Source: Anaerobiospirillum sp. NML120448 (GTDB lineage Bacteria; Pseudomonadota; Gammaproteobacteria; Enterobacterales; Succinivibrionaceae). From it: a stretch of 48,278 bases of DNA. The position numbers and the translations under genes were made by a program. Where the stretch lies: NCBI RefSeq assembly GCF_023050945.1, contig NZ_JALKIM010000023.1, positions 1 to 48,278 of the forward strand. The letters are read 5' to 3'. The first letter of the stretch is position 1. Each line of letters opens with the position of its first letter. Below the pieces are notes generated by a model, which saw nothing but the letters and a program-made list of their open reading frames with translations, made no database searches and was not told the DNA's origin. Shown here piece after piece: positions 35,402-43,980 of this stretch.

Positions 35402-36394
35402 CTAATCAAGATAGTAAGAGCGGCTGTTATCACCACCAAATAAGCGATAGCCATTCTTGGTTTTAACTGGCTCTGGGTTAGGAGCAAAGCTTACTTTATC
35501 GCCTTTGGCATTTTTAAGCTGATCAAGGTTTTTAAACAAGTAAGCTAGGAGAGTAAAGATTTCACGTGAGCGCTGGGTAGAGTCCATAGCCATCTTTTGT
35601 AGTTCTTCATTAGAGTGATCTGCGCTCATCTCAATGACATCAGAGCTAGCTTGAAGACGATTGGCCATATTATCTAAATAGCTATTTATAGAGCCTGGTG
35701 CATTAAGCTCAATATAAGGGCCAATATCCATCTCACCATTGTGGTAAATAACAATAGTAGATAAATTGTTAATGGTAGCATCTGGCTCACCATCAAGGCC
35801 ATTATTGGTGTTAAATGGGGTACCTGTAATAGCTGATGGCTGCTTAGATAGGAAGTAGCGATAGAAAATTACACCAGCAACAGGGCGCTCATTCCATAAA
35901 AGGTTTTGCTCAACAGTGTTAAAGCAAATAGCCCATTGAGGTAATTTAGCTAAGCTAGCACAAGAGCAGTCTAAAAGTGAGCTATCTAATTGCTTATTGT
36001 TAACATGAACAATATTACGAACCTTTTCCCAAGCAAAGCAACCACAAAGGATAGATGGGTTAAAAATCATCTCCATTAGCAGGTCATCTTCATTAACAGG
36101 AGCTTGACCCTGTGCTCTGTTAGCCTGGCCATACATAAGATTATATAAAGATAAGATACCATCCATGCTGACATAGTTAGTATCTACTGGCCATAAAGGT
36201 AGGTCTTTACCTTGGGTGGCTTTTTCAACAGTAGCTGCTACACGAACATGACCTAAGCTCTCACGCATTCTCTCATATGGGGTGCAGAAATCTTTAACAA
36301 AATTAAGGAGCTGTTTATCAAAATCATTGGCGCTCAGGTTAATGTTGTCATTTAAAGCTGCTGACTCAGTGGTGCTGTTCAATGTAGTCTCCAT
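35402..36394 (-). CDS. AcrVA2-like tandem paralogue 5 (promoter-proximal)
   Basis: This member of about 330 residues from the ATG at 36394 (METTLNSTTESAALND) has GGAG seven bases upstream, the best initiation site in the array. It retains FVKDFCTPYERM, LPLWPVDTNYV, FAWEKVRNIVHVNNKQLD, LPQWAICFNTVEQNLLW, RPVAGVIFYRYF, IVIYHNGEMDIGPYIEL and the C-terminal FAPNPEPVKTKNGYRLFGGD. It is first in the run, 87 bp from nadD. A TTGATT and TATCAT-like pair on the minus strand in that gap could be its promoter. As the copy with intact start signals it may be the ancestral unit. Confidence 0.65.
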   Translation of the reverse strand: METTLNSTTESAALNDNINLSANDFDKQLLNFVKDFCTPYERMRESLGHVRVAATVEKATQGKDLPLWPVDTNYVSMDGILSLYNLMYGQANRAQGQAPVNEDDLLMEMIFNPSILCGCFAWEKVRNIVHVNNKQLDSSLLDCSCASLAKLPQWAICFNTVEQNLLWNERPVAGVIFYRYFLSKQPSAITGTPFNTNNGLDGEPDATINNLSTIVIYHNGEMDIGPYIELNAPGSINSYLDNMANRLQASSDVIEMSADHSNEELQKMAMDSTQRSREIFTLLAYLFKNLDQLKNAKGDKVSFAPNPEPVKTKNGYRLFGGDNSRSYYLD

Positions 36395-36481
36395 AGTTAT
36401 GCTCCAATAAAAAAACTTGCTATATGATAGCACAGAGTAAGTTTAATCAAGGATTGAAGCCATTGGCCATAATTAATGACT

Positions 36482-37138
36482 TTAAGCTTTAGTAAAAAGC
36501 TTGTGCTCCTGGATAAGTGCTAGGGTACCCAAGGTAAGATGGGTCTTTAAAAACTGTTCATCTTGTGGGCTTTTAGTGCTTGTAGCTAGAGCTTGGCGCA
36601 AGGCAGTGGAACTAATATCAACAACAGGATTGTTTTCTAAGTAAAAGTTATAAGGGCGCTGGTGAGGGTAACTTTGTTGTACGCTTAAGACATGGAGGTA
36701 AATATCTTGAGGTAAATCCTTAAGGTCATAGTTAGGGCGAGCTAATACCACTAAATTAGCTTTATCAATTAAGTGATCCCAGTTTTTCCAGGTATTAAGG
36801 TGAATTAAAGAATCCATGCCCATAATAAAAAAGAGCTCATCACCTTGGTGCTGTTCATGGAGTATGCTTAAAGTCTCATAAGTATAATGAGTGATACTAT
36901 CGTCCTGCTCAAAATATGAGACCTTAAAACGCTCTTGGCCAAAATCCTTGATAGCTTGCTCTAATAATTGGCAGCGAGTTGCAAAAGGTAAACTTACCCT
37001 ATCTTTATGCGGTGGGGTGGCATTAGGCATAAAGTAGAGTTCATCTAAAGATAGTTTGTCTACTAGAAAGTTAGCTGTTTTTAAATGTCCAAGATGTACA
37101 GGGCTAAAAGAGCCACCAAAATAAGCTACTTTCTTCAC
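36482..37138 (-). CDS. nadD: Nicotinate-nucleotide adenylyltransferase
   Basis: NadD makes deamido-NAD from nicotinate mononucleotide and ATP. The protein is about 218 residues from GTG at 37138, which has AAGG eight bases upstream and gives the usual MKKVAYFGGSFSPVHLGH start; TTG at 37156 is an alternative. The nucleotidyltransferase site is GGSFSPVHLGH, and the second is DISSTALRQAL (ISSTxxR type). The position after holA is as in E. coli. Its downstream side is the island, where cobC and rsfS would lie in E. coli. Confidence 0.95.
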   Translation of the reverse strand: MKKVAYFGGSFSPVHLGHLKTANFLVDKLSLDELYFMPNATPPHKDRVSLPFATRCQLLEQAIKDFGQERFKVSYFEQDDSITHYTYETLSILHEQHQGDELFFIMGMDSLIHLNTWKNWDHLIDKANLVVLARPNYDLKDLPQDIYLHVLSVQQSYPHQRPYNFYLENNPVVDISSTALRQALATSTKSPQDEQFLKTHLTLGTLALIQEHKLFTKA

Positions 37139-37159
37139 TTTAATTACCTTTGTCAAAAT

Positions 37160-38404
37160 TTAGCAATAATCTTCGCTAATATCGGTTAATCCATAACTAA
37201 GAGGATACTTAACACAAGCCATACGCTGCAAGGCTAGTAGGGCTTGATCATTATCATAATGAGAGTAGGCACGGCTAGCTTGAGCTAAGTTCTTGGTTAA
37301 ATACACCAACATATGCTCAGGCATATCACGAATAGCCTTTAAGTGAGCCTCTTGAGCCGATCTAACTTTAATCTTATTTTGCATAAAGAAGGCAGTACGC
37401 TCGTTGATAGGGGCTGATGCTATCTTAGCTTGTTTGCCTTTATAAACAATATTAAGGCTTTCATCGAGACGGCTAATTAAAAAGCCAATAGCTTGTGATA
37501 AGCCTTGATTTTGCCCTGAGCAAAATGAATTAATGATATTTAAGGCTTTATTATGGTTAGCCATTAAGATGGCTTCAGAAATTTCAAAACCTGTATAACG
37601 GGCATCTTGGGTAAAGTAGTTCTCGACATCCTCTAAGGTTAAAGGAGCATTATTGCCAGAGCGCACCAATTGCATCATTTGCAAAGATTGGTACATCACT
37701 AGTAAGTTGTTATCACAAGAGGAAATAATAAAGTCCAAGGCCTCGGGAGTTACGCTTAGCCCAAAAGAGCGTGCTTGCGTTAAGATCCACTCTTGTAAAT
37801 ATCTACCCTCTGGAGTGTAGATAAACTCAATATGAGCTCCAATACCCTTTAAATAACTAAAAGACTCTTTACGTCTGGCCTCTAAGCCTGTGGCTCTTTT
37901 GGGCTTTTTAACTGTTTTAGCCTTGCTTTTGGTGCCCTTTTTAGTGGTTTTACTCTCTTGAGCTAATAAGGCAGCTTCACCATCTGAGCCTGGTAAGAAG
38001 CTGGAGAACATTTTAAGGTCAGCATTGCTTTTAGCTTCAACTTTGCCATAAGTGTTTGCAATGCGTGGCATTTCAACAATAATAAATAGTCCAGGGCGAT
38101 AGCTACAAGCAATTAGTTTAAACAGCTCAATAGCCAACTCATCAAAGTCTTTTAAAATAACTTTAATAATACGATCGCCGCCAAATAAGCCAGGATCGCT
38201 CATCTGGCCTTCAATATCTTTAAGATTAGGGCTGCCACCATTACCTTGTAATTCACTAAAGGTATAAAGTAAAAACTCAGCCGTAGGGAGTTGATTGCGT
38301 GCCTGATTAATTAAAGCGCTAGAACGCTCCAGTTTAAGCATAGGATCATCAGAACAAATAATGTATACATCGCTAGTGGCGGCATTATTGTTAGAAGGAG
38401 CCAT
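37160..38404 (-). CDS. holA: DNA polymerase III delta subunit
   Basis: HolA opens the beta clamp in the clamp loader. At 414 residues it is longer than E. coli HolA (343). The excess is largely an insert at about residues 135-185 (SFLPGSDGEAALLAQESKT followed by a Lys-rich TTKKGTKSKAKTVKKPKRAT stretch). The remaining fold is recognisable: FLLYTFSELQGNG, GLFGGDRIIKV, then IEFIYTPEGRYLQEWI and ALDFIISSCDNNLLVMYQSLQ. The gene order lptE-holA-nadD is canonical. Confidence 0.9.
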   Translation of the reverse strand: MAPSNNNAATSDVYIICSDDPMLKLERSSALINQARNQLPTAEFLLYTFSELQGNGGSPNLKDIEGQMSDPGLFGGDRIIKVILKDFDELAIELFKLIACSYRPGLFIIVEMPRIANTYGKVEAKSNADLKMFSSFLPGSDGEAALLAQESKTTKKGTKSKAKTVKKPKRATGLEARRKESFSYLKGIGAHIEFIYTPEGRYLQEWILTQARSFGLSVTPEALDFIISSCDNNLLVMYQSLQMMQLVRSGNNAPLTLEDVENYFTQDARYTGFEISEAILMANHNKALNIINSFCSGQNQGLSQAIGFLISRLDESLNIVYKGKQAKIASAPINERTAFFMQNKIKVRSAQEAHLKAIRDMPEHMLVYLTKNLAQASRAYSHYDNDQALLALQRMACVKYPLSYGLTDISEDYC

Positions 38405-38525
38405 AAAAATAACCTATCACTTAAAAAATAAAGGAGAAATAAAAACGCTAATCAAGCAACGCTGCCCTGCTGCTCTAAAGCAACCATGATCTTAAGCAGC
38501 CATGATTGGTGTTTATAATAATTGA

Positions 38526-38547
38526 AGCCTCCTTAATGAAGGAGGCC
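38526..38547 (-). terminator. Hairpin between lptE and holA
   Basis: GCCTCCTT (38527-38534) and AAGGAGGC (38539-38546) form a perfect 8-bp stem in the 170-bp gap below the lptE stop. In E. coli these genes are tightly coupled, so a hairpin here is unusual. Confidence 0.6.
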
Positions 38548-38574
38548 TAAAAACCAAAAACAAAAATTAGATTA

Positions 38575-39375
38575 CTAATATCTAATATTTGGGGCCTTAT
38601 GCAGGCGCTCAACTTTAACTTTTGGCAACTGGTATTCTTTATCTAAGATCTGAGTACCATTATTAAGCTCATCAAGGGTAACGCTTGGGGCAGTGGCACT
38701 TTCATAGCTATCTTGGGCTTGTAGCGCCTCTAATAAGGTCATACCAGCTCTTTGATTGGTTAATTGAATGTTCTCCTCATCGGTTAACACCAATTCACCA
38801 GGTTGTGGAGCTACGGCATCAGGGTCTGAGGAGCGTCCTAAATAGCCTAAACGTAACACTAAGGCATCAGCTAATTGTCCTTGAGTTTCTTTAACAACAA
38901 ACTCTTTTTCTACATCGGAGGCTAATGAGTGGCCAGGTTTATTTAACACCGAGCGAGTAGTAGAGTTGCGCATCACAATAGGGCGGTGGTTAGGAACAGA
39001 TAAAGTGGCTGCTACTGATACTACAATGGCACTTTCAATACTTTGAGCTCGAGAGTTTACTGAAACTACATTGTCAGTAATAGTAGGCTCAGGGATCATT
39101 AAAGTGGTGATCTCTTGATTGACCTTAGGGTAAAAATCAGAACTTTGGGCATTAACAGTAACACCATTGGCCTTAAGACGGGTAACTACCATTTTATAAA
39201 AATCACTATGGTAGTCGCCAATGACGTTAATTTCAGGAATAGTCTTATCAAGCTTGGCTTGGTTAGGTAAGTGAAAACCACAAGCACTAAGAATTAGGGC
39301 TGAGCATAAGATGCCAGCACTTAAAAACTGACGCTTTAAGCTTTTATTAGGCTTGAGTTTATTGAAAATAGACAT
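38575..39375 (-). CDS. lptE: LPS-assembly lipoprotein LptE
   Basis: LptE plugs the LptD barrel that inserts lipopolysaccharide into the outer membrane. The lipobox LSAC lies near residue 32, followed by GFHLPNQAKLD, the usual GFxLRG-like start. The protein is 266 residues against about 190 in E. coli. The extra 70 or so C-terminal residues (SYESATAPSVTLDELNNG onward) have no match that I recognise. Identity is weak outside the N-terminus and the call leans on position between leuS and holA. Confidence 0.85.
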   Translation of the reverse strand: MSIFNKLKPNKSLKRQFLSAGILCSALILSACGFHLPNQAKLDKTIPEINVIGDYHSDFYKMVVTRLKANGVTVNAQSSDFYPKVNQEITTLMIPEPTITDNVVSVNSRAQSIESAIVVSVAATLSVPNHRPIVMRNSTTRSVLNKPGHSLASDVEKEFVVKETQGQLADALVLRLGYLGRSSDPDAVAPQPGELVLTDEENIQLTNQRAGMTLLEALQAQDSYESATAPSVTLDELNNGTQILDKEYQLPKVKVERLHKAPNIRY

Positions 39376-39455
39376 TACCGCTCCTTGATAATATGCAGCT
39401 TTTGCTCTTAGCAGTGGTGCAAACTACAGTATTTTAAAACAAAGCAACCAAAATT

Positions 39456-39508
39456 AAAAACGCCCGTTCGTAATACCTAATTAAAGGTAAAACAAACGAG
39501 CGTTTTTT
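39456..39508 (-). terminator. Terminator between leuS and lptE
   Basis: On the minus strand AACGCTCGTTTG pairs with a CGAACGGGCGTT arm and is followed by TTTTTAATTTT. On the plus strand the other end is AAAAACGCCCGTTCG with CGAGCGTTTTTT, so it may work both ways. It isolates leuS from lptE. Confidence 0.75.
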
Positions 39509-39534
39509 AGTAGCTTAAAGCTAGAGCTAAAGCA

Positions 39535-42123
39535 TTAAACTACAATGCTTACTAAGCGGCCCTTAACGTAGATAACCTTCTTAGGCTCCTTGCCGTCGAG
39601 GTTCTTAACTACAGCCTCATCAGCTAAAGCAGCAGCCTTGATTTCGTCATCGCTAAGGTTAGCATCAACAGTAATCTTGGCACGAACCTTACCGTTAACT
39701 TGAACTACGATGAGTAAATCCTCAGCCTTTAAAGCCTCTGGATCGGCAACTGGCCAAGTTGCGGTCTCATCTAACTCATCGGTATTGCCTAACATTTCAT
39801 AGAGCTTGAAGCACATATGAGGAATGATTGGATAGAGCATTACTACTACAGTATTGTAAATTTCGTAGCGTAAAGCACGTGCAGTTTCATCATTACCATC
39901 ATACTTGGCAACTTCGTTTAATAACTCCATGATAGCTGCAATAGCAGTATTGAAGGTCTGACGACGGCCAATATCATCGGTTACCTTCTCAATGGTTACG
40001 TGTAAGTCGTGACGTAACTTGCGGCCCTTAGCATCAAGCTTGCTCTTGTCTAAAGCGACAAATGGGCCAGAGGCTACTAAGTCGTGAACTTGGTTCCAAA
40101 GCTTTAAGATAAAGCGCTTGGCACCCTCAACACCAGACTGTCTCCACTCTAAGGTTAATTCAGCTGGGGAGGCAAACATCATGAATAAGCGTACAGTGTC
40201 AGCACCATAGAGCTTAACCATATCCTCAGGGTCGATACCATTGTTCTTAGACTTAGACATCTTGATCATGCCAGCATGGGTAAGCTTATTACCCTCATCA
40301 TCTACGGCATCAACAATATTGCCCTTCTCATCGCGGGTAACCTTAGCCTTTAATGGGCTTACCCAAACCTTAGTACCATCCTTAACATAGTAGAAGGCAT
40401 CAGCTAGCACCATGCCTTGGCATAATAAGCGCTTAAATGGCTCATCGCCCTTAACTAAGCCAGCATCACGCATCAACTTGTGGAAGAAACGTGAGTAGAG
40501 TAAGTGCATTACAGCGTGCTCAATACCACCAATGTATTGGTCTACAGGTAACCAGTAGTTAACCTCATCATCTACCATGCCAGTGGTGCAGTGTGCAGAG
40601 CAGTAACGAGCATAGTACCAAGAAGACTCCATAAAGGTATCGAAGGTATCAGTCTCACGACGTGCTGCCTTGCCTTGGTAGGTGGTGTTGTACCAGCTTG
40701 GATCAGTAGTTAGAGGGTTGTTTACACCATCAATCTTTACGTTCTCTGGTAACACAACAGGTAAGTTTTCCTCAAGCTCAGGAACTAACTCACCAGTCTC
40801 CTCAACAGTTAACATTGGGATTGGAGCACCCCAGTAACGTTGACGAGAAATACACCAATCACGTAAACGGAAGTTTACAGTGCGCTTGGCAATGCCCATG
40901 CCCTCAAGCTTCTTAGCAATAGCTTCCCAGGCATCCTTAAACTCAAGACCATCAAACTCACCAGAGTTTACAGTCTTACCGTGCTCTACGTAGGCCTCTT
41001 TAACTACATCAATCTCAGAGCCATCTAATGGAGCAATAACCTGCTTAATTGGTAAGTTGTACTTGGTAGCAAACTCGTGATCACGCTCGTCGTGAGCTGG
41101 TACGGCCATAACAGCACCAGTACCGTAATCCATAATTACGAAGTTAGCTACTACAATTGGTACTAAATCACCAGTAAGTGGGTGAATGGCATTAATGCCA
41201 GTTGGCATGCCCTTCTTTTCCATAGTAGCAATATCTGCCTCTGCAAACTTGTGAGTTAAGCACTCTTGGCAGAAAGCAGCAAGCTCGCTGTTATTAGCAG
41301 CAGCACGCTTGGCTACAGGGTGGTTGGCAGAAACTGCCATGTAGGTAACACCCATGAAGGTATCTGGACGAGTGGTGTAAACCTCAACAGTCTCATCAGA
41401 GTTTTCGATCTTAAAGGTGATGGATAAACCCTCAGAACGACCAATCCAGTTGCGCTGCATGGTGCGTACACGCTCTGGCCAGCCCTCAAGCTTCTCAATA
41501 TCGTCTAATAACTCTTGAGCGTAGGCGGTAATCTTTAAGTACCACTGTGGAATTTCACGTAACTCAACAGCAGTACCGCAACGCCAGCAGCAGCCATCTT
41601 CTACCTGCTCGTTAGCAAGTACGGTCTTGTCGTGTGGACACCAGTTAACGTTGGAAACTTTCTTATAAGCTAAGCCCTTCTTGTAAAGCTCAGTAAAGAA
41701 CTTTTGTTCCCACTTGTAGTACTCTGGAGCACAAGATGGAATTTCACGTGCCCAGTCGTAAGAAAGACCTAATGCCTCTAATTGATGCTTCATGTAATCA
41801 ATGTTGGCATAAGTCCACTTAGCAGGGTGGGTGTTGTGCTGAATAGCAGCATTCTCAGCAGGTAGACCGAAAGCGTCCCAACCCATTGGGTTAATTACGT
41901 TCTTGCCATTAAGTCTTTGGTAACGGGCAATCACATCACCAATGGTGTAGTTACGTACGTGGCCCATATGAAGTCGACCTGATGGGTATGGCCACATTAC
42001 GAGACAGTAAAACTTCTCTTTGTTTGGATCGGCTTTAACTTGGAATGTTTTGTGCTCATCCCAGTACTTTTGTACCTCAGACTCGAGCTCTTGTGGGTTG
42101 TATGCAACATTAGTGGTTGCCAT
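39535..42123 (-). CDS. leuS: Leucyl-tRNA synthetase
   Basis: LeuS charges tRNA-Leu. The protein has 862 residues, the usual bacterial length (E. coli 860). Class I signatures are HMGH (in [19 protein letters not shown]) and KMSKS (in [17 protein letters not shown]). A Zn-type CPHDKT...CCWRCG segment and the editing domain ([12 protein letters not shown] ... [12 protein letters not shown]) are present. The ATG has GGGAG nine bases upstream. Its 5' end faces the divergent L,D-transpeptidase. Confidence 0.99.
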   Translation of the reverse strand: MATTNVAYNPQELESEVQKYWDEHKTFQVKADPNKEKFYCLVMWPYPSGRLHMGHVRNYTIGDVIARYQRLNGKNVINPMGWDAFGLPAENAAIQHNTHPAKWTYANIDYMKHQLEALGLSYDWAREIPSCAPEYYKWEQKFFTELYKKGLAYKKVSNVNWCPHDKTVLANEQVEDGCCWRCGTAVELREIPQWYLKITAYAQELLDDIEKLEGWPERVRTMQRNWIGRSEGLSITFKIENSDETVEVYTTRPDTFMGVTYMAVSANHPVAKRAAANNSELAAFCQECLTHKFAEADIATMEKKGMPTGINAIHPLTGDLVPIVVANFVIMDYGTGAVMAVPAHDERDHEFATKYNLPIKQVIAPLDGSEIDVVKEAYVEHGKTVNSGEFDGLEFKDAWEAIAKKLEGMGIAKRTVNFRLRDWCISRQRYWGAPIPMLTVEETGELVPELEENLPVVLPENVKIDGVNNPLTTDPSWYNTTYQGKAARRETDTFDTFMESSWYYARYCSAHCTTGMVDDEVNYWLPVDQYIGGIEHAVMHLLYSRFFHKLMRDAGLVKGDEPFKRLLCQGMVLADAFYYVKDGTKVWVSPLKAKVTRDEKGNIVDAVDDEGNKLTHAGMIKMSKSKNNGIDPEDMVKLYGADTVRLFMMFASPAELTLEWRQSGVEGAKRFILKLWNQVHDLVASGPFVALDKSKLDAKGRKLRHDLHVTIEKVTDDIGRRQTFNTAIAAIMELLNEVAKYDGNDETARALRYEIYNTVVVMLYPIIPHMCFKLYEMLGNTDELDETATWPVADPEALKAEDLLIVVQVNGKVRAKITVDANLSDDEIKAAALADEAVVKNLDGKEPKKVIYVKGRLVSIVV

Positions 42124-42724
42124 AAAAACTTGCTCCCAAAGTAATCAAAATTAATCATCACGGTAGAACAATAAATTCCACCTAACTCTAAGGTTGCGCT
42201 AAGCTGACTTGTCTAGACTAAAAGAATGTTAGCTCTTAAGTTAATAAGTGCCTTAGTATAGACAACTAAGCTTAGGCTTCAATTTAAACCTTAGTACTAT
42301 ACAAGTGCTCTATTTTGCCACGTTTATTATTAAGATTTAAGATGGCAATACAAAAAGCGCACTAATTAGTCGCAAAAGGTAAAGAAAATTTAGCAAAAAG
42401 GCGTAACTTTATTTAACTTATAAAGCCCTTTGATAGGGGGAATACCTGTTAATAATAGCTATCATAGTGGCCATAATAGTTAGCATCTTAGTATCATGAT
42501 GCTAAATAAAGCTGATAAATTGCAACTTTAGTAACTATTGATAGATAAATAGATAGTTCCCAATATTGGTGCATAATATTCTAGTTGCTCTTATCTGGTG
42601 CGCAAGCTTAGTAATAAATGCTTGTAACAATCAGGTCTTGATGCTAAATTTTGTTATATTTTAGGTAAGACTGTTTTTATTAGCGAATTATTTTGTCTGC
42701 TGTATTTATTGGTAGGATGGTTTC
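42124..42724. promoter_or_regulatory. Divergent promoter region leuS / L,D-transpeptidase
   Basis: This AT-rich region must hold both divergent promoters. I see no clear hairpin gene, T-box or leader peptide. Sequences such as TTGATGCTAAATTTTGTTAT (about 42637) are possible promoter parts but not well spaced. Confidence 0.4.
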
Positions 42725-43690
42725 ATGTTTAATGCTCTTAGTCCCATTTTGTCTGAAAAGGCAACTAGAACTTTAGCTCTTTCTTGTGCTGCTCTTGCTT
42801 TAACTGCTAGCGCCTACCAGTCAACCGCTCAGGCTGCAACCTATCCTTACGATAGCACTACTGTAGTGGTAGGTGATGATACAACTTACTCTATTGAAAG
42901 AGATGGCACTACAACTTTAGAGTTTGTTGCTGCTAAATATCAATTAGGCCTATCCAATCTTATTGAGGCAAACCCAGGCGTTGATCCAATTGTGCCTGTT
43001 AATGGTACTAATTTAATTATTCCTCAAAAGGCCTTGCTGCCTAATACTAAGCATGAGGGCATTATTGTAAATAGCCCTGAGATGCGCCTTTATTATTACC
43101 ATGATGATCAAGTAGATATCTTGCCTATCGGTATTGGCCAATTAGGTACTGATACTCCTCTTAATTGGACTACTAAGGTAGAGCGTAAACGTGCTAACCC
43201 AACTTGGACTCCTACTGCTAAGATGCACGAAGAGTATCGTGCTCGTGGTGAGTTCTTGCCAAAGGTATGGCCAGCAGGCCCTGATAATCCAATGGGTCTT
43301 TTTGCTATTTATATTGGCCGTCTTTACGCTATTCATGGTACCAATGCTGACTTTGGTATTGGCTTACGTGTAAGCCATGGCTGCGTGCGCCTACGTAATG
43401 AGGATATTGAGTATCTTTATAACACTGTCCCTGTAGGTACTAGAGTTCAATTTATTAATGAGCCAATTAAGACCGCAGAAGATGCTGATGGCAATCTCTA
43501 TATTGAAGTACACCAACCTCTTTCTATGAATGAAGAAGAGTTTGAGACCTTGGATAAAAACTTGCCATTTCAATTTACTAAAGAGCAAGAAGAATTCTTT
43601 AAGCGTCCCGAGATTAACCAAGAAATCTTACAACAAGCTCTCTCAGAGCGCTCTGGCCGTGTGGTGCTATTAAACCCAGCAGAGTTCTAA
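42725..43690 (+). CDS. LysM + L,D-transpeptidase (YkuD) protein
   Basis: This is a 321-residue periplasmic enzyme of the ErfK/YbiS/YcfS type, which attaches lipoproteins to, or forms 3-3 cross-links in, peptidoglycan. The signal peptide ends TAQA before ATYPYD. A LysM-like module follows ([20 protein letters not shown] ... INLIIPQ-like end), then the YkuD domain with [18 protein letters not shown] and catalytic [20 protein letters not shown], where the Cys is nucleophile. The C-terminal tail after the catalytic domain is acidic. It adds to the peptidoglycan genes of the region. A terminator follows at 43735-43787. Confidence 0.93.
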   Translation: MFNALSPILSEKATRTLALSCAALALTASAYQSTAQAATYPYDSTTVVVGDDTTYSIERDGTTTLEFVAAKYQLGLSNLIEANPGVDPIVPVNGTNLIIPQKALLPNTKHEGIIVNSPEMRLYYYHDDQVDILPIGIGQLGTDTPLNWTTKVERKRANPTWTPTAKMHEEYRARGEFLPKVWPAGPDNPMGLFAIYIGRLYAIHGTNADFGIGLRVSHGCVRLRNEDIEYLYNTVPVGTRVQFINEPIKTAEDADGNLYIEVHQPLSMNEEEFETLDKNLPFQFTKEQEEFFKRPEINQEILQQALSERSGRVVLLNPAEF

Positions 43691-43734
43691 AATTCTTAAA
43701 AATCAATAGTAACAATTTTATAGTATTTCTGTTA

Positions 43735-43787
43735 AAATCTCCTAAGAGGATAAGTTATTTATAGCTTTGGCTCTTAGGAGATTTTTT
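43735..43787 (+). terminator. Strong rho-independent terminator
   Basis: AAATCTCCTAAGAG (43735-43748) pairs with CTCTTAGGAGATTT (43771-43784) and is followed by TTTT. It ends the L,D-transpeptidase transcript and insulates hsdR. Confidence 0.9.
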
Positions 43788-43980
43788 TACAGCCAAACAA
43801 ACAGAAAAACATTCTATGCTTAATATCAATGGTAAGTACCTGTGATGACAGCATATCAAGATTAACCTAATCAAGTTGCAAAGATAGTGGCGAAAGCCAA
43901 TGGTCTTGCCTATTAAAAGGTTTTAGGCCAATTATATTTCCTTCCAGATCAAGCTACGGTCTTATCTCAAGGAGCTGATT

